The notes under the pieces: model-generated
What the model was told of the DNA's origin: nothing
What the model saw: only the letters and a program-made list of their open reading frames with translations
Database searches by the model: none
DNA from: Acidimicrobiaceae bacterium
GTDB taxonomy: Bacteria; Actinomycetota; Acidimicrobiia; Acidimicrobiales; UBA8592
NCBI GenBank assembly: GCA_002722525.1
Contig: PBMJ01000033.1
Span: forward strand, 1-18,704
Length of the DNA stretch: 18,704 nt
Direction: 5' to 3'
In this document: in pieces, positions 1-7,334 of the stretch
How the letters are laid out: each line of letters starts with the position of its first letter
Numbering within the stretch: the stretch's first letter is position 1
Translations under genes and position numbers: made by a program

Positions 1-1
1 C

Positions 2-553
2 CTGCCAAATGCGCTTCTTGATCAAGATGAAAGAGCAATGCCCCTAGCTAAATGTCTTAATGACTACCTAAGCGGCTCAGGAGAATCTGGTTCTCTAGGT
101 GAAATAATCGAAATGGCAGAACCAACTGGAGGATTTTCTTCTGCTGAGCGCCTACAAGACCCGTTTGCCTCAGCTCTATTTCTTCTTGTGTTTCGTCGAT
201 CTCTTGTAAGCCAACCCGATTCGTCCACCATTGCATTGTTTCCGAGCTACACCTCAAAGTGGTTTAACGTGCCGGTTGAGGTAAATAGGATGCCTACTAC
301 AAATGGAGAAGTGGGTTACGCAGTTCGCTGGCACGGGGACAGGCCAGCGCTGCTTTGGGAAGGAAAAATTAATTCACAAACAACTTTTACTTCACCAGGA
401 TTTGATCCAGCTTGGCAAAGTAATGAAGCTCGAGGAGAAGCTCTACTTCCTCAACAAAAGCCAGATGAAATTGCAATTCCTCTTATCTCGTCACCTATCC
501 AAAAGCCGTCAATCACACCAAGACGATCGGAAAAGAGGGATAACTTCACTTAA
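2..553 (+). CDS. conserved actinobacterial protein of unknown function, C-terminal part (5' end outside window)
   Basis: The reading frame is open from the first bases of the window, so the Met at 38 is probably internal and the N-terminus is missing. The visible part has about 183 residues. Its middle contains WFNVPVEV, then a polar turn, then YAVRWHGDRPALLWE, followed by PGFDPAWQSNEARGEALL. This RWHG-RPALLWE plus RGEALL layout resembles the C-terminal beta-rich part of conserved actinobacterial proteins of unknown function; I recall this from memory and have not aligned it. The last 25 residues are basic and look disordered. It lies 39 bases upstream of rnhB on the same strand and may be co-transcribed with it. 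No catalytic residues can be assigned. Open frames in the other phases here are shadows. Confidence 0.6.
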   Translation: MPNALLDQDERAMPLAKCLNDYLSGSGESGSLGEIIEMAEPTGGFSSAERLQDPFASALFLLVFRRSLVSQPDSSTIALFPSYTSKWFNVPVEVNRMPTTNGEVGYAVRWHGDRPALLWEGKINSQTTFTSPGFDPAWQSNEARGEALLPQQKPDEIAIPLISSPIQKPSITPRRSEKRDNFT

Positions 554-592
554 TTCAATCTTACTTGGGTCTGATTAGAGTAACTTTCGAGA

Positions 593-1300
593 ATGGGTAC
601 TCACAAAGTGCGAAAATCCTTACAGTCCGCACCTCCTAACTTAAAGTATGAAAAATGTCTTTGGCAAGAGGGTATTCGCTATGTAGCAGGAATAGATGAA
701 GTAGGGAAAGGAGCTTGGGCGGGCCCATTAACTATTGTTGCGGCAATTGTTCCTCAAAGGAAAAGAATCTATAAAGTTCGAGATTCGAAACTTCTTAAAG
801 AGCTAGAACGCGAATCTCTTTTTCCTAAAATTAGCGAGTGGTGCGTAACGTGGGCCGTTGGGCATGCATCAAACGACGAATGCGATGAATTAGGCATGTC
901 TGAATCTCAGAAGCTTGCCGCGAGACGAGCGATTGAAGGCCTATCTTTAACTCCTGAGCATTATCTAATAGATGGTAAGTGGGATTTTGTAGGGCACGCT
1001 GTTGGGTCAACTAAAGTAACAAAAATTGTTAAAGGAGATACAAAGTGTCTTTCAATATCTTCCGCTTCGATTCTCGCAAAAGTTGTCCGAGATCGTATGA
1101 TGCGAAACTACGACAAACAGTATCCAAATTATAAATTTGCTAGTAATAAAGGGTACCCCTCCCCAGAACACATAGAAGCCCTGCACCAGTGGGGGCCAAC
1201 TAACATCCATAGAAAGTCATGGGCCTTCATGGACGAACTCAAATCACACGGAATTCCAAGGATCGTTCGACCTAACCCTCAAGGAACTTTATTTCCTTAA
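593..1300 (+). CDS. rnhB: ribonuclease HII
   Basis: RNase HII cuts the RNA strand of RNA-DNA hybrids and starts removal of single ribonucleotides from DNA, in the cytoplasm. The 235-residue protein shows the full motif set: GIDEVGKG near residues 33-40 with acidic residues D35 and E36, DSKLL at 64-68, LIDG with D127, KGD with D149, and SASILAKVVRD ending at D167. D35, E36, D127 and D149 line up with the E. coli metal-binding set D16, E17, D108 and D126. The usual GRG junction-recognition motif reads GKG here, a conservative change. KGYPSPEH and HRKSW in the C-terminal third are also typical. There is a roughly 25-residue N-terminal extension. No strong Shine-Dalgarno precedes the ATG. Identification is firm. 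Confidence 0.97.
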   Translation: MGTHKVRKSLQSAPPNLKYEKCLWQEGIRYVAGIDEVGKGAWAGPLTIVAAIVPQRKRIYKVRDSKLLKELERESLFPKISEWCVTWAVGHASNDECDELGMSESQKLAARRAIEGLSLTPEHYLIDGKWDFVGHAVGSTKVTKIVKGDTKCLSISSASILAKVVRDRMMRNYDKQYPNYKFASNKGYPSPEHIEALHQWGPTNIHRKSWAFMDELKSHGIPRIVRPNPQGTLFP

Positions 1301-1378
1301 ATCCTCAAATTATGTTTTTTTACACAATTTGCGTATATCTAGCAACTTTGGCCTTCTGGGCAGTACGATCATGTTCTT

Positions 1379-1705
1379 ATGGGACAACCTGTGACTGTTA
1401 TACAAAAATCTTCTTCAAAGCCTGGTGTTCAGCGTTATGAAATTAACCGGAGTATTACCGGAATGGATCATGAGCGATATGAAGCATCGGATGAAATACT
1501 TGGCGAACGACCTCCCGACACATTAGCAAAAGCTATCTTTGAACTTGGAGGCGTAGATAAAATTACAATGAATAGTAACGTCATAACCATTGATTCGGGA
1601 AAGGGCGGAGTGAACCCTAACCAAGTAATGGCAATTATCGTGGATATGTTTACCTATTACCTTCCGGGCGTGGAAGTACCCAGCTTCGAAAATAATGGCG
1701 ATTAG
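1379..1705 (+). CDS. Nfu/NifU N-terminal domain-like small protein
   Basis: This 108-residue protein has no cysteine. Residues about 17-100 carry the pattern RYEINRSITGMDHERYE, GERPPDTLAKAIFELGGVDKI and NVITID, which fits the Nfu N-terminal domain family (the scaffold N domain without the CxxC iron-sulfur site). In two-domain Nfu proteins this domain precedes the cluster-binding part. Here it stands alone, so a direct cluster-carrier role is unlikely and a partner or regulatory role is inferred. The gene starts 78 bases after rnhB. No ribosome binding site is visible upstream of the ATG, so a leaderless transcript is possible. An out-of-frame ATG at 1370 is not used by this frame. Confidence 0.65.
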   Translation: MGQPVTVIQKSSSKPGVQRYEINRSITGMDHERYEASDEILGERPPDTLAKAIFELGGVDKITMNSNVITIDSGKGGVNPNQVMAIIVDMFTYYLPGVEVPSFENNGD

Positions 1706-1771
1706 GACTACGGGCTGTTGATTAATTTCCTGCCACGTCGCTACAATTCAAAATAAATTCAAGGGGATCAT

Positions 1772-1975
1772 ATGTCAATCGCACGGATAACTGAAGTTAT
1801 TTCTTCTTCTCCCATAAGTTTCGATGATGCAACGAAACGCGGTGTAGAGCGAGCAGCTAGCACTCTTGATAATGTCAAAGGAGCTTGGGTTCAAGACCAA
1901 AAAGTAATTGTTGAGAATGGAACTATTACTGAATATAGGGTCACACTGAAAATAACCTTTGTCCTAAACGACTGA
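1772..1975 (+). CDS. dodecin family protein
   Basis: Dodecins are about 70-residue proteins that form hollow dodecamers, and many bind flavin dimers. This 67-residue protein matches in length and pattern: ARITEVISSSPISFDDA at the N-terminus, a helix, AWVQDQ with W39 in the flavin-stacking position, and EYRVTLKITFVL at the end. In the archaeal and mycobacterial flavin dodecins the EY(Q)VTLK strand carries a glutamine that contacts flavin; here it is R56. Many bacterial dodecin-like proteins share this arginine and their ligand is less clear. A strong Shine-Dalgarno AAGGGG lies about six bases before the ATG. It is convergent with the SDR gene downstream. Confidence 0.9.
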   Translation: MSIARITEVISSSPISFDDATKRGVERAASTLDNVKGAWVQDQKVIVENGTITEYRVTLKITFVLND

Positions 1976-2042
1976 CACCATTTCGATAATTCGCCAAACC
2001 TATAGAGCTGCGATCCTCATCGGAAGTTTTGAAGGTGAATTT

Positions 2043-2891
2043 TTATTGCAAGCTACTTTTAGTACCAGAATGGTTTGCTTCTTGAACTGTTTGAGAACCC
2101 ATATCGACAAAACGGTGGTTCCTGTCAGCAATTGTTTCACCAGCGGCATCAACAACCAACACAGCACCGGTGGTAAAACTAGCTTCATCAGAAGCAAGGT
2201 ACAGCACAGCGTTTGCTATATCTTCGGGTCTTCCAGCGCGCCGTAGAGGGTTGTGGGCGCCAATAATGGTTGAAGCTTTTTCAAGATTCTCATGATCTCC
2301 GGTCACAAGTCTCGCTGTTAAGCCAGAGATTGTTCCTCCAGGTGCAATGACGTTCACTCGAATTCCATGTGGGCCTAGTTCAGTCGCAACAGACTGTGAA
2401 AGCCCTACAACTCCATGCTTAGCTGCTGTATATACATGTGGGCCAAGTCCAGCTCGCACACCGGCCGTTGAGGCAGTGTTAATAATTGACCCAGAACCTT
2501 GTTGAATCATGACTCTTGCCGCATGCTTGATTCCATAAAAGACGCTGTTCAGAAGTACGTCTATCGTTCTAAGCCACCCGTCGCCGTCTATCTCGCTAAT
2601 CGGCCCAACTGAACCCAGTATTCCAGCATTATTGAACATAATGTCAAGGCTCCCGAATTCAGATACAGCGAACTTAACAGCTTCCTCTACTTGGGTTTCT
2701 TCCGCTACGTCTGCACAAAACGCGGCAGCGTTCTCACCCAGTTCATCAGCAATTTCCGCAGCCAAGTCGTCTTGAATATCTGCAATTACGCACTTCGCTC
2801 CTTCCGCAATGAAGCGACGGGCAGTACCTTCCCCGATTCCGCTTGCCCCTCCTGTGATAACAGCTACTTTATTTTCTAATCTTCCGCTCAC
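2043..2891 (-). CDS. SDR family NAD(P)-dependent oxidoreductase
   Basis: This is a classical short-chain dehydrogenase of 282 residues. The cofactor loop TGGASGIG is at residues 13-20, D38 ends the second strand (favouring NAD over NADP), NNAG is at 87-90, and the catalytic set is N115, S141, Y154 and K158 (YTAAK). The C-terminal GRPEDIANAVLYLAS is typical of the 3-ketoacyl-ACP reductase / cyclopentanol dehydrogenase-like branch. The tail after the final GAVLVVDAAG strand is about 30 residues longer than usual. The substrate cannot be told from sequence. The start is a GTG with a GGAG Shine-Dalgarno eight bases upstream. The gene stands alone on the minus strand between + strand genes, so it has its own promoter in 2892-3116, a divergent region shared with mca. 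Confidence 0.92.
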   Translation of the reverse strand: MSGRLENKVAVITGGASGIGEGTARRFIAEGAKCVIADIQDDLAAEIADELGENAAAFCADVAEETQVEEAVKFAVSEFGSLDIMFNNAGILGSVGPISEIDGDGWLRTIDVLLNSVFYGIKHAARVMIQQGSGSIINTASTAGVRAGLGPHVYTAAKHGVVGLSQSVATELGPHGIRVNVIAPGGTISGLTARLVTGDHENLEKASTIIGAHNPLRRAGRPEDIANAVLYLASDEASFTTGAVLVVDAAGETIADRNHRFVDMGSQTVQEANHSGTKSSLQ

Positions 2892-3116
2892 ACCTTCTCC
2901 CTCTGTTGAAGATTCAAAAGCGATATTTGCCTATCTTTATACTCAAGAAACGATCTTAGTCTTGAGATTTAAATGAGGAAAACCCAGCCTTTGTTCGCTG
3001 TGATGAAAATCCCAGTCAAAAATGGGAGTCGCCTCAAGAACAGCTACGAATGAAATGTCGAGAAGTATTAGAATTTAAGGTAGGAGTTCAGGAGTAAGAA
3101 CGGCTATCTTGTCAGG

Positions 3117-3998
3117 GTGTCAAAAGAACTTCGCTTATTAACAATTCACGCTCATCCGGATGATGAATCATCGAAAGGGGCAGGAACTGTAGCGCTTTAT
3201 GCTGACTTAGGAGTTGGAACGACGCTAGTTTGTTGCACTGGGGGTGAAGAAGGAGATATCTTAAACCCAGCTATGGATCGTCCAGAGGTTCGATCGAACA
3301 TCGCTTCAATACGGAAAGAAGAATTAGGTAAGGCTGCAAAGATTATTGGATATGACACTGTTTACTATCTGGGCTATAGGGATTCCGGAATGGAAGACTC
3401 TGAAGCTAATGCACACCCGGATTGTTTCGCTATGGCGCCTTTAGATGAAGCCGTTGAACGTCTAGTAAGGATAATTAGAACCGAGCGGCCTCACGTTATC
3501 GTTACTTATCCCGACGACCAACAAGGCTATCGGCATCCCGATCACCTAAGAGTTTTCGATATAAGTATTCCAGCTTGGGAAGCAGCTGGTGATCCCAACC
3601 TGTTTCCGGAAGCAGGGGATCCATGGCAGCCTTTAAAGCTTTACTACACGACTTGGAGCCGCAAGAGAATCGAGGCTTTGCATAAAGTTTTTCTCGATTT
3701 AGGTCTTGAATCGCCTTTCAATGAGGACTGGTTTAAACGACCCTCTCAGGATCACAGAATTACAACAAAGATTGACGTATCGCAGTATGGGCAAATACGA
3801 AATGATGCACTTTTAGCCCACGCCACACAGGTTGACCCCGAATCAACATTTTGGTTTGGACTTCCTTCTGGGGCAGCAGCTGAGGCTTACCCTTGGGACG
3901 ATTATGTGCTTGCATTTAGCCGTGTAGGTAAAATTGCTGAAGAGGATGACTTGTTTGTGGGGATTAGTGAATCCGAAGAAAGCGAAATCAATGGCTGA
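3117..3998 (+). CDS. mca: mycothiol S-conjugate amidase
   Basis: Mca is a zinc enzyme of the LmbE/PIG-L family. It hydrolyses mycothiol S-conjugates of toxic electrophiles into a mercapturic acid, which is exported, and GlcN-Ins, which is recycled. The 293-residue protein has AHPDDES at residues 12-18 and HPDH at 140-143, giving zinc ligands H13, D16 and H143 with D15 as probable base. LGYRDSGM at 85-92 and the length near 290 fit Mca better than the biosynthetic deacetylase MshB; I separate the two by motif memory only. The start is a GTG with an in-frame stop at 3081-3083. The gene implies that the host makes mycothiol. It overlaps the next gene by 8 bases. Confidence 0.9.
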   Translation: MSKELRLLTIHAHPDDESSKGAGTVALYADLGVGTTLVCCTGGEEGDILNPAMDRPEVRSNIASIRKEELGKAAKIIGYDTVYYLGYRDSGMEDSEANAHPDCFAMAPLDEAVERLVRIIRTERPHVIVTYPDDQQGYRHPDHLRVFDISIPAWEAAGDPNLFPEAGDPWQPLKLYYTTWSRKRIEALHKVFLDLGLESPFNEDWFKRPSQDHRITTKIDVSQYGQIRNDALLAHATQVDPESTFWFGLPSGAAAEAYPWDDYVLAFSRVGKIAEEDDLFVGISESEESEING

Positions 3999-4371
3999 CT
4001 TTCTATCTGATGAGTGGGTTGAGTCATTACAGAACCTTGGAAGTAAATTGCCAAAGATTCAGGGCGTATCAGTTTCATGCCAGTACGAGATTTCGGGGAC
4101 TCCAGACGGAAAAATACGGTATTACATAGTTTGGAAAGATGGGAAAGTATCCGACGTTTCCAAAGGAAAGATGGACCACCCAGAGTGCCGATTTACTACG
4201 AAATATGAAGATGCTAAAGAAATCCTTTTTGGCAAAGTTAGCGCCGAAGAAGCATTTATGCGGGGTGATCTTAAGATCGAAGGAGATTACAAAAAGTTCC
4301 TAGTTGATTTACACGACTGGAGACATTCCCTTGAATACAGGAAGTTGTGGGAGGATCTAGAGTCCAGCTAG
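3991..4371 (+). CDS. SCP2-like sterol/lipid-binding domain protein
   Basis: This 126-residue single-domain protein fits the SCP2 fold family, small proteins that bind lipids or acyl-CoA in a hydrophobic tunnel. It begins MADFLSDEW and has beta-strand patterns IRYYIVWKDGKVSDV, CRFTTKYEDAKEIL, then the signature AEEAFMRGDLKIEGDYKKFL at about 85-104. I chose the ATG at 3991 over an upstream in-frame ATG at 3934, because the extension would overlap mca by 65 bases and has no family character. The chosen start overlaps the mca stop by 8 bases and has a GAAGAAAG purine run before it, so translation is probably coupled. A link to mycothiol chemistry is inferred from position only. Confidence 0.82.
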   Translation: MADFLSDEWVESLQNLGSKLPKIQGVSVSCQYEISGTPDGKIRYYIVWKDGKVSDVSKGKMDHPECRFTTKYEDAKEILFGKVSAEEAFMRGDLKIEGDYKKFLVDLHDWRHSLEYRKLWEDLESS

Positions 4372-4674
4372 TTGTTTATGGCAATCACTAAGCGGCGGTA
4401 TTATTATCCCATAGAAAAGGTCGAGTTTGGTCAAGCGCCTTCCGACAAGCAGCTATTCCACGCTTTGCCCGTTCTTTGTCTAAATCGGTTAATTCCCAAT
4501 TTTTCGGCTGTGAATATACGAGATGTAGTTGTTGGTTCATACCTCAATTATGTTTGAGGGGTATGACATTTGCGCATTAGCGCCTTCTCCGGTAGTAAAA
4601 TCTAATCCACTTAGCACTCGTCAGGGCCACACCCTTACTAGTACGATAAAGGCAATAATAGATGGGAGAAGGTA
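4372..4674. other. 303-base region without a convincing gene
   Basis: Between the SCP2-like gene and the hydroxyacyl-CoA dehydrogenase I see no supported gene. A 61-codon frame opening at a TTG (4372-4557) directly after the SCP2 stop has no ribosome binding site and no family character. An imperfect hairpin sits at 4538-4565. The stretch probably holds the end of the mca transcript and the promoter of the next operon, but I could not find a convincing -35/-10 pair. Confidence 0.5.
4538..4565. terminator. possible hairpin ending the mca-SCP2 transcript
   Basis: CATACC plus TCAA pairs with TTGA plus GGTATG, with a two-base GG bulge and a six-base loop, giving a ten-pair imperfect stem. No U-run follows on either strand, so it is not a classical intrinsic terminator. 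It could be a transcript-end or processing structure. Confidence 0.25.
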
Positions 4675-5529
4675 ATGTCAATCAGTAAAGTTGGGGTTGT
4701 AGGCGGCGGAACTATGGGCTCAGGAATAGCAGAAGTTTCGGCCAAATCTGGCTGTGACACAATCGTGGTAGAGGTTGATGCTTCTTTAGCTGAACTCGCT
4801 CAACAAAAACTAGAGCAAAGTACTGAAAAAGCCGTTGCAAGAGAAAAAATGACTGAAGAAGATAGGGACAATCTTCTCTCGAAACTCTCATTTACTACCG
4901 AATATTCAGAGTTAGCTGACAGGGATCTTGTTATCGAAGCCGTCATAGAGTCACCAGAAATAAAAGCAAAAGTATTCTCTACTCTTGACGAGATCGTTCA
5001 GCCCGATGGAATCTTGGCTTCAAACACTTCATCGATATCAATAGGAGAGATCGCAACAGCAACTTCAAGGGGTGAGAAGGTCTTGGGAATGCATTTCTTC
5101 AACCCCGCTACCGTTCAGCCACTAGTTGAATTAATTACTTCAGAGGTAACTTCTGAAAATACTTTGAAGATTGTAGAAAGCTTCACAAGGGACATGCTAG
5201 GAAAGCACCCTATTACAACTATAGATCGTGCTGGTTTTGTCGTTAATCGGTTACTAGTCCCTTACTTACTTCAGGCAATGCACATGTATGATCGCGGCCA
5301 AGCGTCCAAGGAAGACATAGATGCGGGTATGAAGTTTGGTTGCGCTCACCCACAAGGACCCCTTGAACTCTCAGACCTTATCGGGTTAGACACTCTTCTT
5401 CTCGTAGCTGAGGTCCTATATGAAGAGTTCAAAGAACCAACGTACTCTCCGCCCCCAATCCTTCGAAGGTTAGTAACTGCTGGGCATTTAGGAAGAAAAA
5501 CAGGACAGGGATTCTACGCTTATGAGTAA
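4675..5529 (+). CDS. 3-hydroxybutyryl-CoA / 3-hydroxyacyl-CoA dehydrogenase
   Basis: It oxidises a (3S)-3-hydroxyacyl-CoA with NAD+, a step of fatty acid or butyrate-type metabolism in the cytoplasm. The 284-residue length is that of the stand-alone FadB2/PaaH/Hbd enzymes. The Rossmann loop GGGTMGSG is at residues 10-17. The catalytic set is S119 (SNTSS), H140 (GMHFFNP), E152 (VELI) and N191 (GFVVNR); the H140-E152 spacing of 12 matches the known His-Glu dyad. The C-terminal dimerisation domain has DAGMKFGCAHPQGPLELSD and ends GRKTGQGFYAYE. The ATG is preceded by GGGAGAAGG, a strong ribosome binding site. It overlaps the LLM gene by 8 bases. The physiological acyl chain is unknown. Confidence 0.95.
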   Translation: MSISKVGVVGGGTMGSGIAEVSAKSGCDTIVVEVDASLAELAQQKLEQSTEKAVAREKMTEEDRDNLLSKLSFTTEYSELADRDLVIEAVIESPEIKAKVFSTLDEIVQPDGILASNTSSISIGEIATATSRGEKVLGMHFFNPATVQPLVELITSEVTSENTLKIVESFTRDMLGKHPITTIDRAGFVVNRLLVPYLLQAMHMYDRGQASKEDIDAGMKFGCAHPQGPLELSDLIGLDTLLLVAEVLYEEFKEPTYSPPPILRRLVTAGHLGRKTGQGFYAYE

Positions 5530-6499
5530 ATTGGATTCCGGCAATTACGCCATGACGATTCCACTGCCGACCTCGCTAAGCGATCAAGGCCCCAGCTTAC
5601 GCGAGTTGGTCGATTTAGGTTACAAAGAAGTTTGGTCTTCCGAAGCAAATGGAGCTGATGCTTTCTTGCCGTTGGCACTTGCCGCGGTCCATGCTCCTGA
5701 ACTTAGGCTTGGTACTGCAATTGTCCCTGCCTTCACTCGAGGTCCCGCTCTTCTAGCACAGTCAGTAGCAACCATTGCTTCGATAGCTCCGGGTCGATTC
5801 GCATTTGGAGTTGGTTCATCGTCAAATGTAATCGTCGAACAATGGAATGGAATTCCATTTACCGACCCATACAAAAAAACCCGTGATGTGGTTCGTTTCC
5901 TAAAACAAGCACTAACGGGCGAAAAAGTATCTGAAGATTATGAAACATTTAATATAAAAGGATTTCGTCTAGGGATGGAACCGCCCAAGGAAAATGTTCC
6001 CATCCTCATAGCAGCCCTTCGTGAGGGAATGCTCCGACTAGCTGGACGTGAAGGAGATGGAGCGATTATCAATTGGCTTTCAGCAGAAGATGTAAAGACA
6101 GTCTCAGAAATTGTTCATAGCCAAGGTGATGGGAAAGAAATTGTCGCACGTATTTTTGTATGCCCAAATCCAGATACTGATACAGTTCGAAGGGAAGCAA
6201 AGCGTGCTATCGCCGCATACCTCAACGTTCCTGTGTACAGGGCTTTCCACGAATGGTTAGGAAGAACTGAGCGACTTCAAGAGCATTGGGACCTCTGGGA
6301 CCAGGGTGAACGAGCAAACTCGCTCGAGGCGATGCCAGATAGCGTCGTAGACGAACTCATTGTCCACGGAACCCCTGATGAATGCAGGAACCACATTGAT
6401 CGATACTTGGAGAATGGCGTCAACACAGCGGCGCTGATGGTGATGCCTTTTGGGGGAATAGATCCTTCTCGAGCGATTCACGACTTAGCTCCAAGATAG
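5522..6499 (+). CDS. LLM class (F420-dependent-type) oxidoreductase
   Basis: This 325-residue protein is a luciferase-like monooxygenase family TIM-barrel enzyme of the F420-dependent methylene-H4MPT-reductase-like branch common in Actinobacteria. Evidence: LVDLGYKEVWSSEANGADAF near the N-terminus, RLGTAIVPAFTRGPALLAQS, the barrel strand GRFAFGVGSSSNVIVEQWNG, and PILIAALREGMLRLAGREGDGAI. The C-terminal VHGTPDECRNHIDRYLENGV is the usual closing helix pair. The substrate is not predictable. The ATG overlaps the upstream stop by 8 bases, suggesting coupling with the hydroxyacyl-CoA dehydrogenase. An internal Met at 5552 is an alternative start. Confidence 0.88.
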   Translation: MSKLDSGNYAMTIPLPTSLSDQGPSLRELVDLGYKEVWSSEANGADAFLPLALAAVHAPELRLGTAIVPAFTRGPALLAQSVATIASIAPGRFAFGVGSSSNVIVEQWNGIPFTDPYKKTRDVVRFLKQALTGEKVSEDYETFNIKGFRLGMEPPKENVPILIAALREGMLRLAGREGDGAIINWLSAEDVKTVSEIVHSQGDGKEIVARIFVCPNPDTDTVRREAKRAIAAYLNVPVYRAFHEWLGRTERLQEHWDLWDQGERANSLEAMPDSVVDELIVHGTPDECRNHIDRYLENGVNTAALMVMPFGGIDPSRAIHDLAPR

Positions 6500-6576
6500 A
6501 CTTATAAATAATGTGCATAGGAAGCCCAAAAGGTGGGATACTAAAGAAGTAGGAAAAATTATCCTGGCGGAGAAAA

Positions 6577-6753
6577 ATGACAGATACAAATGAACGAATA
6601 AATGAAGCGTTTAACCTGATCGACTCGGAACTTTCGAGGTTGCAAAGTCGAGAGGTCGTTTCAGCTATAGAAGCAAGCGACCTACTGTTAGATCTTCGAC
6701 TGCTAATTATGCAGATAGAACCCGTTGAAGATCCTGTCTCAATATCAAGCTAG
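6577..6753 (+). CDS. small 58-residue protein of unknown function
   Basis: A short frame begins at an ATG preceded by GGCGGAGAAAA, a good Shine-Dalgarno five bases upstream, and ends at a TAG after 58 codons. The product starts MTDTNERINEAF and is rich in Leu, Glu and Asp, with a long amphipathic helical stretch (DSELSRLQSREVVS, then ASDLLLDLRLLIM). It has no Cys, no membrane segment and no recognisable family. It lies 77 bases after the LLM gene and ends 35 bases before the convergent PAP2 gene. The ribosome binding site and the helix-like composition argue that it is real. Function unknown; a small partner or dimeric helical protein is possible. Confidence 0.6.
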   Translation: MTDTNERINEAFNLIDSELSRLQSREVVSAIEASDLLLDLRLLIMQIEPVEDPVSISS

Positions 6754-6788
6754 AGCTATCCAACTTCTCTGCGCTGTTCATTAAGGAA

Positions 6789-7334
6789 CTACAAGCTTTG
6801 AATTGACCGAACTAGTTTTGAAAAAAACCAGCCAACCAAAGCTCCTGCGATTACATCTGACGCATGATGTGCTCTAACGTGCAGACGGCTAGTTGCTACT
6901 ACTGCAGCGATTATCTTAAAAAGAGGCGCAGCAGAGCTACTTTCCGAAAGCAGTGATGCTGCTAGGACAGCTGAACTTGCATGGCCGCTAGGGAAACTAG
7001 ATGTAGCGGGCTGCCTTAGTTTATGCGGGTGAGTACTTGAGCCCATCTCGGGACGGCTTCTTCGAAAAAGGCGCTTTATTCCCTGATTTACGATTATCGA
7101 CTCTATACCAATTAAAACAGCGAGCCGAACTACTGATCGTTTTCTGTTAGGGTTTAAGATTTTTTGAGTCAGGTTCAGAATATGCCAGATAACACTAAAA
7201 TCGCCTACTGAAGAAGCCACATAGAAAAGTCGATTAAGACCCTCAGAAGACCTCAGCAGTTCCCATCCCGTATCTACTGCAGAGTCAAAGTCATCAACTT
7301 TTTGGGGAAGGTTTAATAGAATTGGATCATCCAT
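6789..7334 (-). CDS. PAP2-family phosphatase
   Basis: This membrane-associated acid phosphatase family acts on lipid phosphates such as phosphatidate or polyprenyl diphosphates. Counting from the ATG at 7334 (181 residues), all three motifs are intact: K87-x6-R94-P95, PSGH at 115-118, and S149-R150-x5-H156-x3-D160, with H118 and H156 catalytic. Hydrophobic segments around residues 68-84, 121-130, 138-148 and 161-172 are membrane helices, fewer and shorter than in the six-helix members. I prefer this ATG to the TTG three bases upstream, because the ATG overlaps the stop of the preceding gene as TGATG, a coupling arrangement. The neighbour, a geranylgeranyl-reductase-like enzyme, suggests a polyprenyl phosphate substrate, by inference only. 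Confidence 0.9.
   Translation of the reverse strand: MDDPILLNLPQKVDDFDSAVDTGWELLRSSEGLNRLFYVASSVGDFSVIWHILNLTQKILNPNRKRSVVRLAVLIGIESIIVNQGIKRLFRRSRPEMGSSTHPHKLRQPATSSFPSGHASSAVLAASLLSESSSAAPLFKIIAAVVATSRLHVRAHHASDVIAGALVGWFFSKLVRSIQSL

Noticed and set aside
1281..1321. Possible terminator after rnhB
   Set aside because: A six-pair AT-rich stem (AAGGAA/TTCCTT) overlaps the stop codon and the run of T lies 16 bases beyond it, too far for a standard intrinsic terminator.
1976..2042. Possible shared terminator between the dodecin and SDR genes
   Set aside because: AATTCGCC can pair with GGTGAATT before a T-run, but the loop is about 37 bases and one pair is G-U, so it is not convincing.
3934..3990. 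Longer N-terminus for the SCP2-like protein
   Set aside because: It would overlap mca by 65 bases, and the family pattern begins at the internal ATG, which has a purine-rich ribosome binding region.
4372..4557. 61-codon frame directly after the SCP2-like gene
   Set aside because: It needs a TTG start abutting the previous stop, has no ribosome binding site and gives a product without family features or consistent composition.
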